Assembly: GCA_022478985.1 (NCBI GenBank) | Contig: JAKSZP010008050.1 | Coordinates: 95,275-159,274 of the forward strand | Direction: 5' to 3' | Length of the DNA stretch: 64,000 nt | Source of the DNA: Massospora cicadina | Taxonomy: Eukaryota > Entomophthoromycota > Entomophthoromycetes > Entomophthorales > Entomophthoraceae | Shown: one piece after another, positions 1 through 10,059 of the stretch | Position numbering within the stretch: position 1 is the first letter of the stretch | Layout: the number at the start of each line of letters is the position of its first letter | Notes under the pieces: model-generated | Seen by the model: only the letters and a program-made list of their open reading frames with translations | Databases searched by the model: none | Told to the model about the DNA's origin: nothing | Program-made: the position numbers and the translations under genes

Positions 1-750
1 GATCAATCTATAACTAAACAGATTTAATATGATTTACCAGCGAATAATGCTAAGGATCAATCTACAACTAATATTATATTAAGGATTTCAATGGACAATG
101 TCATGATTTTATATTTATTATTGCCAGCTGATGTTGCTGAGGATTTTTATGCTAGGCAATCTTGCAGAAATGACTGAGGTTTTTTGGATAGATTTTAAGT
201 TGCCAGTGGATTACACCGATGATATTTCATGAGTTTCAGGCGAGTTACGCCAAAGATGGTTAAGGTTGGAGCCTTACCAATGTATTATGCCCCGTGCTAC
301 CCCAGAATCTAATATAACCCCAGATCATATAAAAGTTAGTTGGGTGGGCTGAACAGCTATAAAAGCACTACTTTTTATCTAAATCAAAATCTACATTTGC
401 CTATTTTTCTCTTTTTCAAGTGATTTATTACTAGAAATACTGAATAGCAAGAGATCCCAAGGATTAGATGCTGGGACAAGCATCTAGGGAGTGGTTAGCG
501 CTATCACTTCCCACCTAATGCCAATGAAGGCAGAATAGCAAGGGGTCAACAGTCCTCATACCGTTGATCCTGGCACACTAGTCAAGTTCCTGAACCATCA
601 AAGAATGGTTAATTTTTCAATATAGAGTGATAATCATTATACTACAACTCACTTGATATCATCAAATATATCAATAATTTATTACAACACACTTAAGAAC
701 CTGTGCAGTAGACTTAAGAGCTATAGTGAGCAATAGTTCAAAAGTTCACA
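1..750 (+). repeat. Element T1, 5' LTR (left end outside or unrecognised)
   Basis: The right boundary is set by the terminal CA at 749-750, followed two bases later by a primer-binding site. The last part (about 610-750) matches the right ends of the LTRs at 4929 and 51379: all three share an AT-rich block, a phrase like CCTGTGCA-TAGAC and, in two of them, AATAATTTATTACAACACA. A TATA-like TATAAAAG at about 359-366 could serve as promoter. The first 300 bases show no match I can place, so the left end is uncertain. Confidence 0.55.
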
Positions 751-752
751 TT

Positions 753-769
753 TTGTGCTTACTACAGGG
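753..769 (+). promoter_or_regulatory. Primer-binding site of T1
   Basis: The 17 bases match TGGTGCTYACTACAGGG with one change (G to T at 754). The complement ends in CCA and would form the acceptor and T-arm end of a tRNA. The same site, more or less intact, follows the 5' LTRs of A1, A2, A3, D and T2. Confidence 0.7.
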
Positions 770-770
770 G

Positions 771-2760
771 AAGTTGAGTTTTCAAGCCAAAATTAATAGA
801 AGATCATATCAGCAATATCATTCTAGACAGAACTTCAGAAACTATAGACAGATTTGAATAGTATTAATAAGAATGCGTTAAAATCAACATCTTAAGATGA
901 CCTTGCTACTTTAAATGAGCGTGTGAAAAACAAGGAGAAAATTGAACAAGTTAGAAAAATTAAGATTGACTATATATGAAAAGGTCACCTCCTTGAAATG
1001 AAAAAAATCGTATTAATCATGGAAATATTTTTTTCCAAAAAACTGAATGAGAAGTGGAAAGAGAACACTTCTGCTAGATGCTTAATGACATAGCGCAAAT
1101 GCTATAGTTTATAGAAGAATCAAAAAAAATAAAAATGTGATTTCAATTAAATGGAGACAAATGAATCAGATAATGATACATATGGGATTCTAGTTAATAA
1201 AAGCCTCAAGAAGTATGTCTGGATCTTTTGCTGCCATTTTGTAGATAACAGCTGAGAATACACCTATCATTAGTTAGTTTGCTGTGCAGGAATCCATGAC
1301 AGTATAGCAAAAGAGGAACTTTAGAATATGCTGAAAACACCCACTTTTCTTTAGGATAACTCACTGTTACTTTTCCGCCTATTCAAAATGATGATGTTCA
1401 AGTATGGCGACCAACAGAAGGCAGTAACAATGATGAACTGCCTAGACACCAAATGTCAAAATCTGGTGCTTCCCCATCTTAACAGGGATAATTGGACATA
1501 CAGTCATACTAAAGAAGCAATTATGACTGAGTTTGGAACTCTTATGCGAATTTCCAACTATATATAAGAGGTTATGGGTATTAAGTTCAAAAAGGATGAA
1601 ACACTAGCAGCTTTTGTCAACTGAGTTTAACAGGGATTGCATATAATAGCTGGTACAATGTATTGTCATATTTTAATGTGCGCATAGCAATGTAATTGGC
1701 TCTTCATCCCTACAAATATTTACATCATGGCATGGTTTTGGTGATGGTGAACTAACTTCCACATCACAGATGGTGGAATATATGAAGATATAAGGCTTAA
1801 AGTCCAATGTGCCTAATCAGTTTTATGAGAAAATTTTGGCTGATGAGGATCAAACTATGGCAGATTACAATAATAATATTATGGAGAGATACAACAATCA
1901 GCAAAATCAAGTTTTGATGGGGAAGAAATCTTATGTATCAAAATGGACATATAAATAGAAAACATATAATTGGAAAGGTGGTGTGACTAGACATTTTACC
2001 ATCCAAAGTTGCGGGAAGAAGCCAAAAAGAGATGTGAATCTTGTATTGTTTCAAAAGGAGGATAAAAATGCTCAAGATTAGAAAAAGATTTAGCATTCTT
2101 AATGTGGAACATTATAGTACTGCAAGAGAACCTGTTTCACCAGATATATGTTTAGACAAAGGTATGTCAGATTTATTTATGTAGGACCTAAGTGAGGATC
2201 CATTATATCAAAATACAATAACAAAGATAAATGCTATTATGAGAGAAAAGTAAAAAATGAAGGTGATTATTCCAGAAATTGTGGAGGAAGTCGCTTGACC
2301 TTACGCTAATCAATCTATTAAAAAGGCAAGAAATGCCAAGGACAAAAGTAATCATATCAAGTCAAAATTGGACAAAGATAAAATTACCATACCAATCCGT
2401 GTGATTAAGGAATCATTATAAAATCTTTGGGCAAAATTAATTCAAATGTTAGGGATGGTGAATAATGCTAAGAAACAAATAATGAAAAATGATGAATATA
2501 TTTGAAGAGCTGGTGATTGGCAATAGAGTCACATAATATAATATCCAAGGAATCAAATGCCAGATGTCAAAAGATGAATTAAGATTAGGACCTGTCAAAA
2601 TTGGTGACAAGTCAAGAATGAAGGATTAATGGATAAGACCATTTGAGATTATAATTAATTCAGACAAATGTCTATATGATATAAAACACTGCTGATGGTT
2701 GTATAGTGAACAGGGTCCATACCGAATACTTAGAGTAATTATTTAGAAAGATTTGTAATG
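771..2760 (+). pseudogene. Degraded gag and partial pol of element T1
   Basis: No long frame is open, but the DNA aligns by eye with T2 at 51400-53050 in order. Both share a coiled, lysine/glutamate-rich N-terminal stretch (about 840-1130), a block encoding a phrase like MNCL-A-CQNLG (about 1432-1490), and a lysine-rich block after the zinc knuckle (SCGKKPK near 2010). A DPLYQ phrase lies near 2200. Near 2580-2700 an integrase C-terminal phrase (RLGPVKIGDKS, then RPFEII) is readable. No reverse transcriptase is seen between protease-proximal and integrase C-terminal parts, so most of pol seems deleted. Stops are frequent. The identification as a Ty3/gypsy-like element is inferred from T2. Confidence 0.55.
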
Positions 2761-2973
2761 TTTCTATGAGACCACTGAACATATTAACCATAGGTTAAGT
2801 TCTGGTGTATTAATTAAGCCTTAAAAAGACACCTCTGAACCGTAGTTTCTGGTTAAGTTTAAAAAATGGACCTCTATACTAGAATAGTTGGAAAAGAAAG
2901 GATGGACCTTAAATTAACTTATAGGCTAAGTCTCACTGCAAAAAGAGAAAAATACTATAAGAAAAAATATATA

Positions 2974-2990
2974 AAACCATCTAGTACTAA
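2974..2990 (+). mobile_element. Micro-insertion with CTAGTACTAA tail, copy 0
   Basis: About 17 bases ending in ACCATCTAGTACTAA are flanked by AAAAAATATATA at 2962-2973 and again at 2991-3002. The flanks are low complexity, so the duplication is less convincing than in the other copies. The tail is the same as at 3046, 22979 and 30407. Confidence 0.5.
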
Positions 2991-3045
2991 AAAAAATATA
3001 TATAAAAAATATAAAAAGATAAAAAATGAAAATATGTATTATTGC

Positions 3046-3063
3046 ATCTAGTACTAAAAAAAC
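3046..3063 (+). mobile_element. Micro-insertion with CTAGTACTAA tail, copy 1 (18 bp)
   Basis: The insert is only 18 bases, ATCTAGTACTAAAAAAAC. It is flanked by a perfect 12-bp direct repeat, ATGTATTATTGC, at 3034-3045 and 3064-3075. This is the layout expected from target-primed reverse transcription that stopped almost at once, leaving the 3' tail of the template and a target duplication. The sequence after the second repeat joins smoothly to the SINE body. Confidence 0.75.
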
Positions 3064-3310
3064 ATGTATTATTGCTGCCTCCCCTGATTTCAATTCCAGT
3101 ACTGGAACTTTGGGTAGGGGACAATTATGACTGTGTTGGCATTGCACACCAATGCCCTGAACTGAGACAGCAAATAGCAAAGGTGGTCCATAGAGTTCCT
3201 GGCCTATCATATGCCGCGCATGGAGGTTTTCTAAATTTTATCCTCCTTTCCCATTCATTCAATTTCCCTTAATCAGTGCAGTATTGTCCCCAGGTCAGCC
3301 CACCTCTAAT
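3064..3310 (+). mobile_element. SINE-like repeat, copy 1 (head missing)
   Basis: The body, from TGCCTCCC near 3075 to the CTCTAATAAATATAAAA tail near 3317, matches 7353-7612 along its whole length, with shared phrases such as GAGTTCCTGGCCTATCA and TTTTATCCTCCTTTCCCA. The tRNA-like head seen in the second copy is absent; AT-rich DNA and a micro-insertion stand in its place. Confidence 0.65.
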
Positions 3311-3939
3311 AAATATAAAACAATCAATTTATTTTGCTATGATCAAAATCTAGCAGGTTTTCCATCTACCGTTGGTAGGATAGCCCAGATTGAGACTGTA
3401 TCTGATTTAAAGAGACCTAAGGAAAGAAGATTCGCCTTAAAAAAACAGAGAGCACAACCTGTAGGAGTACATGGACCAAGAAATTGGAGAAGCTGACTTA
3501 TAGTATCCTTTAAATGACATGTCATAATATTTGCCCAACTTAGGTAATACAGCCTTTCCAGATGTATTATCAGAAACAATGCCCAAAATAGTCCTGATAT
3601 GGCATGCGGCTGTAGGACCATGCTCTAAGGTGGTGGCGGCAAGAAGGGGACCACTAAACCATTAAGCTGGTTAGGTTCAAAGAAAGGGCTTTGAACCAGA
3701 CTTGTTAGTTAAGTCTCAAGAGGAAGCAGCAGCTGCCCTTGAAAACCTATCATTACTGGATAATCTGGTCAAACAGGATGTGTTGGATTTTAGTATGATC
3801 ACATTACACAGCTTAATTAATCATATTATATCTGCTTGTCTACTAGGGGTTGAGGCCCACTGGTGGATGTGGAAGTTATCATTTTAGATGATATTATTTT
3901 TTGGAAAAATTGCCCTTACAAATATAAAGTAATTTTCTG
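3311..3939. other. Unassigned stretch inside T1
   Basis: No known element is recognised. A 61-codon frame at 3702-3887 reads as leucine-rich but has no homologue I can name. A purine-rich run near 3632-3650 could be a decayed polypurine tract. The region lies between the T1 coding remains and the part of its LTR that can be matched to T2. Confidence 0.4.
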
Positions 3940-4929
3940 GGATCAATTCATTGGATTGCTAATGCTTCATTGTGGATGATCCCTGACAATAAACAAGTGA
4001 CAATATTATCAATTTTATTATTGATAATTTTATTATCTTGTAAGAGTCAATTGGGGTTTGTCATTTATTAACTAAGGAATTTATGTTTAGTTGCTGAAGC
4101 GCTGACAAAACTTTTTAAGCAACTTGCAAGTTACCTTTTTAGGTAATGTAATCTGCTGTTAATGGGTAAAATCCCATTACCTAAGCAGATCACTTCCTAA
4201 TTAAGGTACCTCGCTGAGGTTAATTGATAATGTGTGGATGCATATATTGATTAACCTGGAGAGGGTGTATTTCTGGTCAGCGAAGAACCTGACTAGCTGG
4301 ATAAGTAAGAATTATATGGGGTGCAACCTAAAAGGGCTAATCCATTATCAACGGCTGCCATTTTCCCAGTGGGGCACATCAGGGATTGAGCGCAAGATTC
4401 CCAATAAATTCTCTCATTTTTATCTTATTAAATCTGATAAAAGATCAAGATAGTTTGAGATCCATAAAATACTTTATATCAAGCTTATTATACAGCTTTA
4501 TTTTTTACTTTTAAGATTAGTGTTTAAAGGATAAGATATTTAAGTTCTATTAATTACTATCAATATCTCCGCAGGCTCTTGCATTGAGATAAATTGAGAA
4601 TCTCTGAACCTAAGAATAGGTTAAGTTCCACTAAGAAGAATTAAGCCTCAGAACCTAAAATAGGTTAAGTTTAATTATCAAGTTCCATCAGAAAGAATAG
4701 TTAAAGGGAAAAGTTCCCACAGGTTAGAAATCAGAAGAGTGAATAGCACCGTCTAGCATTATAGGCAATACTTCAGACTGGTCGTGAAGATTCAACTAGG
4801 GTGATAGTCTTCATACTATTACCAACCCAATTAAGTATAATCAACTATATAATAATTTATTACAACACATATAAGCACCTGTGCAATAGACTTAAGAAAC
4901 TATAGTGAGCAATTGTTCAAAAGTTTACA
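3940..4929 (+). repeat. Element T1, 3' LTR (recognisable part)
   Basis: This stretch aligns in order with 49742-51379 (the T2 5' LTR) once the 666-bp insertion in T2 is set aside. Shared landmarks are GATGATCC followed by CAATAAACAAGTGA, a hairpin at 4153-4188, a CTAG-GTGATAGTC-type block near 4800, and the terminal CA at 4928-4929. Two copies of GAACCTA-spacer-TAGGTTAAG occur near 4604 and 4650. The left limit is only where the match to T2 begins. Confidence 0.6.
4153..4188 (+). other. Conserved hairpin in T LTR
   Basis: CTGCT and AATGGG on the left pair with CCCATT and AGCAG on the right around a TAAAAT loop. The same hairpin is at 50628-50664 in T2 with a one-base longer loop, while the surrounding DNA is much more diverged. 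Confidence 0.6.
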
Positions 4930-4984
4930 GGATACATTTAAAGCTCAGATGGTAAACTTTACAAACTAGTATTAAAACAATGAT

Positions 4985-5148
4985 TTCCTATATTTTACAT
5001 TCTGCTTTCATGAATCTTATATTAGAGGGCCATCTGCAAGTTGGCCACAAAGGAATTTAGAAAACCTATCAATCTCTCAAACTCAGTGCTACTGGGAGGG
5101 GATGTTCCCTTAATCAATAATTTTCTTGAGTCCTTCTTAGTATGCAAG
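4985..5148 (+). pseudogene. Integrase zinc-binding fragment of element G
   Basis: Reading forward from about 5020 gives a phrase GHLQVGHKGI followed by KTYQSL. This is the H-x(3,4)-H half of the HHCC zinc-binding domain of a retroelement integrase. A later VCK near 5135 may be the start of the C-x2-C half. The frame is then cut by the LTR at about 5149, and the integrase core resumes near 5730. No start or upstream pol is visible. Confidence 0.55.
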
Positions 5149-5680
5149 TGACAAGTTGTCCCTAATCCTTGTAACGGTCAAGTTTGTCTCAACCGTTGCA
5201 TTCTGACTCAGATTCAGATTTTTTGAATCTGAGTCTGACCACTTTTAAAAGAATTTTGTTTTGGTTGTTTTGGGCGTTGGGTTGTGCCCCACCCAAGTTG
5301 TATATTAGGCTTGTGCAAGCCTAATCAATGGATTAGGAGAGGCCCCCAAAGCGCTGCCTTTATAAAGTGCACCTGCCCATTCCAAAGTTCACTTCAGAAT
5401 ATTTACCCTAGCATTTCCCTTTCCTGAGGAGCATTGTCAGTTTCTCCCCAGATGAGCTCTTGTCAGCAGGTCGTTATTATCCTGAATAAAAAATTTTTTT
5501 GGGGTTTTCATACCTTGCTTACCTGTTAGTCTTTTACCCTGTCAAGCAGTTTTTCAAGTAGGTTGGTTTTGGACCAACTACCCTAGAGGACTTGGCATAA
5601 CCAACCAATAGTAGGTGAATGTTTGGTGCTGTCAGTGCCCAAACATCTCCCTACTTGGTTAGGCTGCTTCAGTTGGTTGT
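5149..5680 (+). repeat. LTR inserted in element G integrase
   Basis: The segment splits an integrase reading frame. It has a TATA-like TTTATAAAG near 5360, a polyadenylation-like AATAAAA near 5484 and a 12-bp hairpin at 5205-5235. Near 5618-5645 the sequence TTTGGTGCTGTCAGTGCCC resembles a primer-binding site, different from that of families A, D and T. A start at TGACAAG (5149) is favoured because it resembles TGTCAGG at 6649, where another LTR seems to begin. No clean target duplication was found, so both ends are approximate, and it may be an LTR plus leader rather than a solo LTR. Confidence 0.45.
5205..5235 (+). other. Perfect 12-bp hairpin in LTR
   Basis: GACTCAGATTCA at 5205-5216 and its exact complement TGAATCTGAGTC at 5224-5235 enclose a 7-base T-rich loop. 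Its place in the LTR is upstream of the TATA-like box. Confidence 0.8.
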
Positions 5681-5683
5681 CTT

Positions 5684-6648
5684 GTGCTGGAGTACTGTTC
5701 AAATATACAGTGGTTGGAACTGGGGTTTTTCCAGTCATTACACTCCTCATCTCAACATCCAGTAATTCCTCCTACTAAACCCTTTCATACAGTAAGTATC
5801 ATTGTTGTATGCCCTCTACCACAAGCCTTTAATGACCATCGATTTCCCATACTGGCTGTTGATCACTTAACAAAATAGATTGGAGCTGTAATTCTTTCCA
5901 CAGCTTCAGCAAAGCCACCGCTACATTTTTATATAATTGTATCATCACCCAACATGGGTGCCATACCATAATCCCACTTAATAATTGTCATAATTTTTGA
6001 TCCTTGCTTGTGCAAGAATCAACCAAGTAATGGGGACATTTAAGTGTTTTCTAACCCTTTTATCCTGTAACAAATGAGATGGTAGAGCGAAAAAATGCTA
6101 CACTAATCATAACCCTAATGAAAGTGGCCTCAACTGACTGTCTACAATGGCTACAATACTTACCCAGTGTAATTCTGCTTACAGAATTAGTTAATATCAG
6201 ATTCTTAAATTGCCCCTTCTAAGCCTTTTAGAGAAGAAATCCCCAATTGCCCTATAAAGTAAAATCTCTATTAGACCAAGCCTCCCCAGAAGCTATTGAA
6301 GCTACTATGAGAGTTATTGCTGATAAAAACATTTGGCTTCAGGCCTTAGCTTCAGAAAATTTGGCTGCTACCATCTCCAGAGAGACAAATCAGTTTAACA
6401 AGAAATATGACCCCCTACATATCTTCCAGCCTGGTAACTTGGTCCTTTTTTGCCATCACTGGCCAAGTAGAGAAGAAAACAAATTAGGTTTCAATTGGTC
6501 AGGCCCCTAAAAAGTTATTTATAAAAGGGGAAACAAATATCCAATTGGTGAGGTTGCTCAGGGAACTGTGGTAAACCAAGCACATAGCTGATACTTGCAA
6601 CCTTTTACCCCCTATGCCAAGATCTAGAAGAGGGCATTGTCAGGATTC
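5684..6648 (+). pseudogene. Integrase core and C-terminal remains of element G
   Basis: A frame at 5684-5878 contains SSSQHPVIPPTKPFHTVS and PILAVDHLTK, the stretch around the first catalytic aspartate of a Ty3/gypsy integrase. Another open frame at 6247-6510 reads ETNQFNKKYDPLHIFQPG and then LVLF and LGFNWSGP, the C-terminal part with its GP motif. Stops and frameshifts lie between them, and no second aspartate motif (TDNG type) is readable. A purine run AGATCTAGAAGAGGG at about 6620-6635 precedes TGTCAGGATTCC, which may open a truncated 3' LTR. Confidence 0.6.
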
Positions 6649-6659
6649 CAGGTCAATCC

Positions 6660-7312
6660 AAACATTTGATTAATATCAATGTCAGGGAATAAACCAAAAC
6701 TAAAAGTTCAATCACCTCTGATGGTGGGATTTGAACCCAATCTAAAGTTTTGGCTACTAAAGTTGTTGGAGAGCATCCCTGATTTACAGAATTGACTTTT
6801 TCTAATGTTGGAGTCCAACCCAAATTTAGGCAATTAAATGCTATAAATCATATTAGTAAATCAATGCTGCAGAAACCCCAAGGGGTGAATCAGTATAGAT
6901 CTTAGATCATAGGCACTGAGCAACTATCCCAAAGCTTAATCCCTGATTTCCTCTAAATATTGGTATAGCCAAATAAACTAGATTACTTTCTGTTTATTAA
7001 ATTCTATTCAGTCATCAAATATATATACCATGATATAATTATATTTGTCAATTAAGGAGTTTCCTTTAGTTGTATATTTAAATTTTAAATAAATTAATGA
7101 TCCTTATGCCTAGGTTTTTAGAAGATCTACACAAATTCAAGGACGGTTGATTTAGGCCCCCATCCTGACACACTGCAAAAACTAAAAAATAATATAATTA
7201 CTAATAAAAAGGTTCCAGAACCCAGCAAATAGGATAACACACAAAGTAAAAACTCTGGAAAGAATTAATAAGCTAGCTTTAATATAAAGTTTTTGAAATA
7301 GAGCAAATCTCA
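6660..7312. other. AT-rich intergenic stretch, possible LTR remnant
   Basis: No gene is seen. The part next to 6649 may be the decayed 3' LTR of element G. A tRNA B-box-like GGGTTCAAATCC on the minus strand near 6728 has no matching A box and no foldable tRNA around it. Confidence 0.4.
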
Positions 7313-7612
7313 GGGGAGAGTACCTCAGTGGTAGAATATGAACTCAATAGCCGTTGCCTCCCAAATTTGATCCTGATAGATGAACTTTGGATACGGAACG
7401 ATTTATGGCTGTTTTAACATTGCTCGCCAATGTCCAGAACTGAGGTAGCGAGTAGCAAGGCGGTTCAGGGAGTTCCTGGCCTATCAGAACGCTGAGCGTG
7501 AAAGTTTACCGGGTTTTATCCTCCTTTCCCAATAATTTCGAACACCCATTTTCCTAACAATCGGTGTGGTATAGTCCCCAGATCAACTCCTCTCGAATAA
7601 ATAAAAATACCT
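7313..7612 (+). mobile_element. tRNA-headed SINE, copy 2
   Basis: The head carries an RNA polymerase III A box (TACCTCAGTGG, 7321-7331; one change from the usual TAGCTCAGTGG) and, 43 bases on, a decayed B box (AATTTGATCC, 7364-7373). The body then matches 3075-3310, ending in an AATAAATAAAAATA tail. Two internal promoter boxes at tRNA spacing, followed by an unrelated body and an A-rich tail, are the marks of a tRNA-derived SINE. No clear target duplication was found. Confidence 0.65.
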
Positions 7613-8685
7613 TAAAATATTTAAAATTTTAAATAATGAATTAATACAAGCTAAACTTACAATATGAATTTGCACAATATTGGAAAAAATAATAGAACAA
7701 TATGTTATGTTCTCAACTTGCAGTTATATCACCAAAGACAAACTTATGGCCCAATGCCAATACTTCGTAAGCATTGAAAATATAGTATGGTTGAAAAGGG
7801 ATTTGAGGCAATAAACTAATACGCAATTTATATAAAAAATGTTTAATAGCTTTTATTTATTTTCAGTTGTCTGAACGCCTCCCCAATGAAATGTTTAACT
7901 TACCTTTTTAAAATTCAACAAGATTTTACAACTGTGAAATATATGCTAACGCTAAAGGTCACTTTTATCCAACATTTAAACTCGAGCACAATAAATTTGT
8001 AAAGTTTTTATGGTATTCAACCTTGATTTAATTTGAAACATTTTAAATTTTTCAAAAACAAAGTAGCCAAGTTTGTACTCTATTCATATAAAATCATATA
8101 AGAATGTTAATGTTTGAAGCTAAAACACACATGTAACTGATCCTAAAAAATCATTTTCGCTACCAAAAACTTTTGGTCAGTACCGCATATTACAAAAATA
8201 AAAACATAAGCAACCTGACCGTTAAAGCTTACAATCCAATAGCCCATATTTTTAAAACTGGATGACCATAATCCATACTTAGTGATAAAAAAGAATGGTC
8301 TAATATTGCGAACAAAATTAAGGTAAAATTACAACAAATGCTGTGTAAAACATCTTTCAAAGCAAAAACTAATTTCATAAACAAAGTGGCGAAACTAATC
8401 ACAATAATGTTCAATGAAGAAAACAAAACGAACAAAGCATAGTAAGAAAGCATAGTCTTTAGCTATAAAAGCGGATCGAAAAAATAGTTTAAAAGCGGTA
8501 GAAGCATTGACTTAAACAAAAATCAAGTGGCACTAAACAGAAACCAAAGAGCGCAAACATAGCATAAACATATTAATTTCAAATATTCAGAGTAAAAGTA
8601 CAGGTCAAACCAGAGATAAATAAAACAGCTTTTTAAATCAAGAAAATAGGGGATAAGTTTAACATGATCAACGTCAAAGGTTCAG
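7613..8685. other. AT-rich intergenic sequence
   Basis: No coding or repeat signal is recognised. A 74-codon hydrophobic frame on the minus strand (8229-8453) is probably chance in AT-rich DNA. The right end presumably holds the 3' untranslated region of the gene at 8686-8928; no clear AATAAA is seen. Confidence 0.5.
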
Positions 8686-8928
8686 TTAATTATTTTTCGC
8701 ATCTTTGGGAATTTCCAAAAACTGCGACTCGCCAGATTTTCCATCCTGCCACTTGGAAAACTTGATGCCTTGCTCATCTCTAACTTGAGCGCTAGCCTTA
8801 AGATCGGACTTCAAGGCATTACGTACAGCCTGGGCGCAAATTTGGGAGTATTTAAGATAACTAAGATAGAGTTGGAGTGAAGCCTAATAAACTTACGTGA
8901 TTCCCGCAGATCTCCACGCAAAAGCCAT
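8686..8928 (-). CDS. ATP15: Mitochondrial ATP synthase subunit epsilon, two exons
   Basis: This gene encodes a 68-residue protein of the F1 central stalk of mitochondrial ATP synthase, where epsilon helps hold gamma and delta to the c-ring. Exon 1 is 8928-8897 (32 nt), the intron 8896-8861 (36 nt, GTAAGT to TTAG), and exon 2 8860-8686, stop TAA. The spliced N-terminus reads MAFAWRSAGITYLKYSQ, then ICAQAVRNALKSDLK: the W-R-x-A-G-[IL]-[TS]-Y-x-x-Y start and the [QK]-A-V-R-x-[AS]-L-K helix are family hallmarks. The SKWQDGKSGE tail is as in fungal members, and the length is normal. Each exon alone is too short to show as a long frame, and the frame holds only across this splice. The start codon is the first in frame and places the conserved tryptophan at residue 5. 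The epsilon subunit carries no cleaved presequence in the members I know. A 20.5-kb transposon nest starts 661 bp upstream of the ATG. Confidence 0.9.
8861..8896 (-). other. 36-nt intron in ATP15
   Basis: The donor is GTAAGT and the acceptor TTAG. The intron is in phase 2, after AC of a threonine codon. Splicing here joins the two halves of a conserved ITYLKYSQ stretch without a gap. A CTCCAAC about 13 bases before the acceptor is the only branch-point candidate. Reading through would shift the frame, since exon 1 ends two bases into a codon. Confidence 0.8.
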
Positions 8929-8930
8929 TT

Positions 8931-8963
8931 ATGTTTGAAAAATCAAATATGTTTGAAAGATCA
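8931..8963 (-). promoter_or_regulatory. Tandem duplication in ATP15 5' leader
   Basis: A 15-base word, ATGTTTGAAARATCA on the plus strand, occurs at 8931-8945 and 8949-8963, ending two bases before the start codon. The upstream region to 9584 shows no other clear element. Confidence 0.6.
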
Positions 8964-9589
8964 GCAAACAAAAAGGATTTGCATATAAGTTACTTTTAAA
9001 TAGCTCCTTTCCCATATAATCACGTACTTGATTTGTGATACCTGACTGCTATTATTGCTGTTTCGATATTTTGGAAACCTTTATGATGGAGGTAATAGTG
9101 TATAAGTAAGAGTAATGCAAACCTGTAACCGCAAGAAAAGCTGGGATAAAAACGCCATAACAGGTTCGAAACCTTGTCTGACTAGGATGAACATAATTTC
9201 CTCCCTCTTCTCTTATTATTCAATTAATAATATAGAGTTTTTAAGAGAAACTAGAGGCACTCTAATTTTATGGGTTTAATACATTTCTTCGGGAAGAGGT
9301 TAAAATGTTGTACCAACACATATAGGCTTAGAGCTAAAGTTTGATTTAAGAAGTGTTGAAAAGAACTAAGTATAGTTTTCCAATAGTAAAACTTTTATAT
9401 TGGCTAATTTTCTATAATAAAAAAGCAAATGTATGTGCATATGCACAATGCCCAGCCAAAACTACAGCATATAGAGTTTTGAAATTTTGGATATAGGTGA
9501 ACAGAAGGGGGTTCATGTGCACCTCAAAACTAGATTTTTTTTAAATAAAAAGTTCAATATGTAGACCAAAACTGTTATATTTTTAATGG

Positions 9590-10040
9590 CGTCAAGATTT
9601 TGATATGACTGGAAAATAAGCATATTTTTGGCAGATTGTATAATAATCACTGAAGGGGGATAGGAATTTGAATAGTTATTTTGGCAATTAGAGTGAAAAG
9701 CTGGAGCTGCAAGGTTGAGGCAAAACCTCAAAAATTGTAGGGAAAAAAGTGTTACTAAGCTGATGGGTGGAATCAACCAAGGCAATTGCATACAAATAGT
9801 TGAACAAGAGAATGTAGAAGAAGTCTTTTGGAAGAGTAAGAAGCGCATAGAAAAGAGTTAATGGAAGTGGACATTTAGTTTATATATTAAATAAAGTGGT
9901 TTTGGTGGGAAATAGCTCCTTATTAAGTAATTTATTATTATTTATCAAGGGCCAGTGATCATCATATTGATCTGTTGCTCAGTGTATTTATCCTGTACAA
10001 CCACCTTGGCAGAATCAACCAAAACCACAAAAAGTTAACA
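9590..10040 (+). repeat. A1 5' LTR
   Basis: This 451-bp LTR matches the three pieces of the A1 3' LTR (21055-21350, 22077-22231, 30121-30136). It begins with the arm GATATGACTGGAAAATAA that pairs with sequence before the polypurine tract in the 3' copy, and ends in AAAAAGTTAACA. Confidence 0.85.
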
Positions 10041-10041
10041 G

Positions 10042-10056
10042 TGGGGTTCACTACAG
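10042..10056 (+). promoter_or_regulatory. A1 primer-binding site
   Basis: TGGGGTTCACTACAG follows the LTR by one base and differs at two positions from the TGGTGCTCACTACAGGG shared by A2 and A3. Confidence 0.7.
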
Positions 10057-10059
10057 AAG

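Noticed and set aside
6721..6745. tRNA B-box-like GGGTTCAAATCC on the minus strand
   Set aside because: No A box at the right distance and no cloverleaf could be drawn.
8229..8453. Hydrophobic 74-codon frame on the minus strand
   Set aside because: Leucine, isoleucine and phenylalanine richness is expected from AT-rich DNA. No homology, no context and no flanking splice or start signal support it.
9171..9181. Consensus B box GGTTCGAAACC upstream of ATP15
   Set aside because: The T-stem has mismatches, and no A box or acceptor partner was found on either strand.
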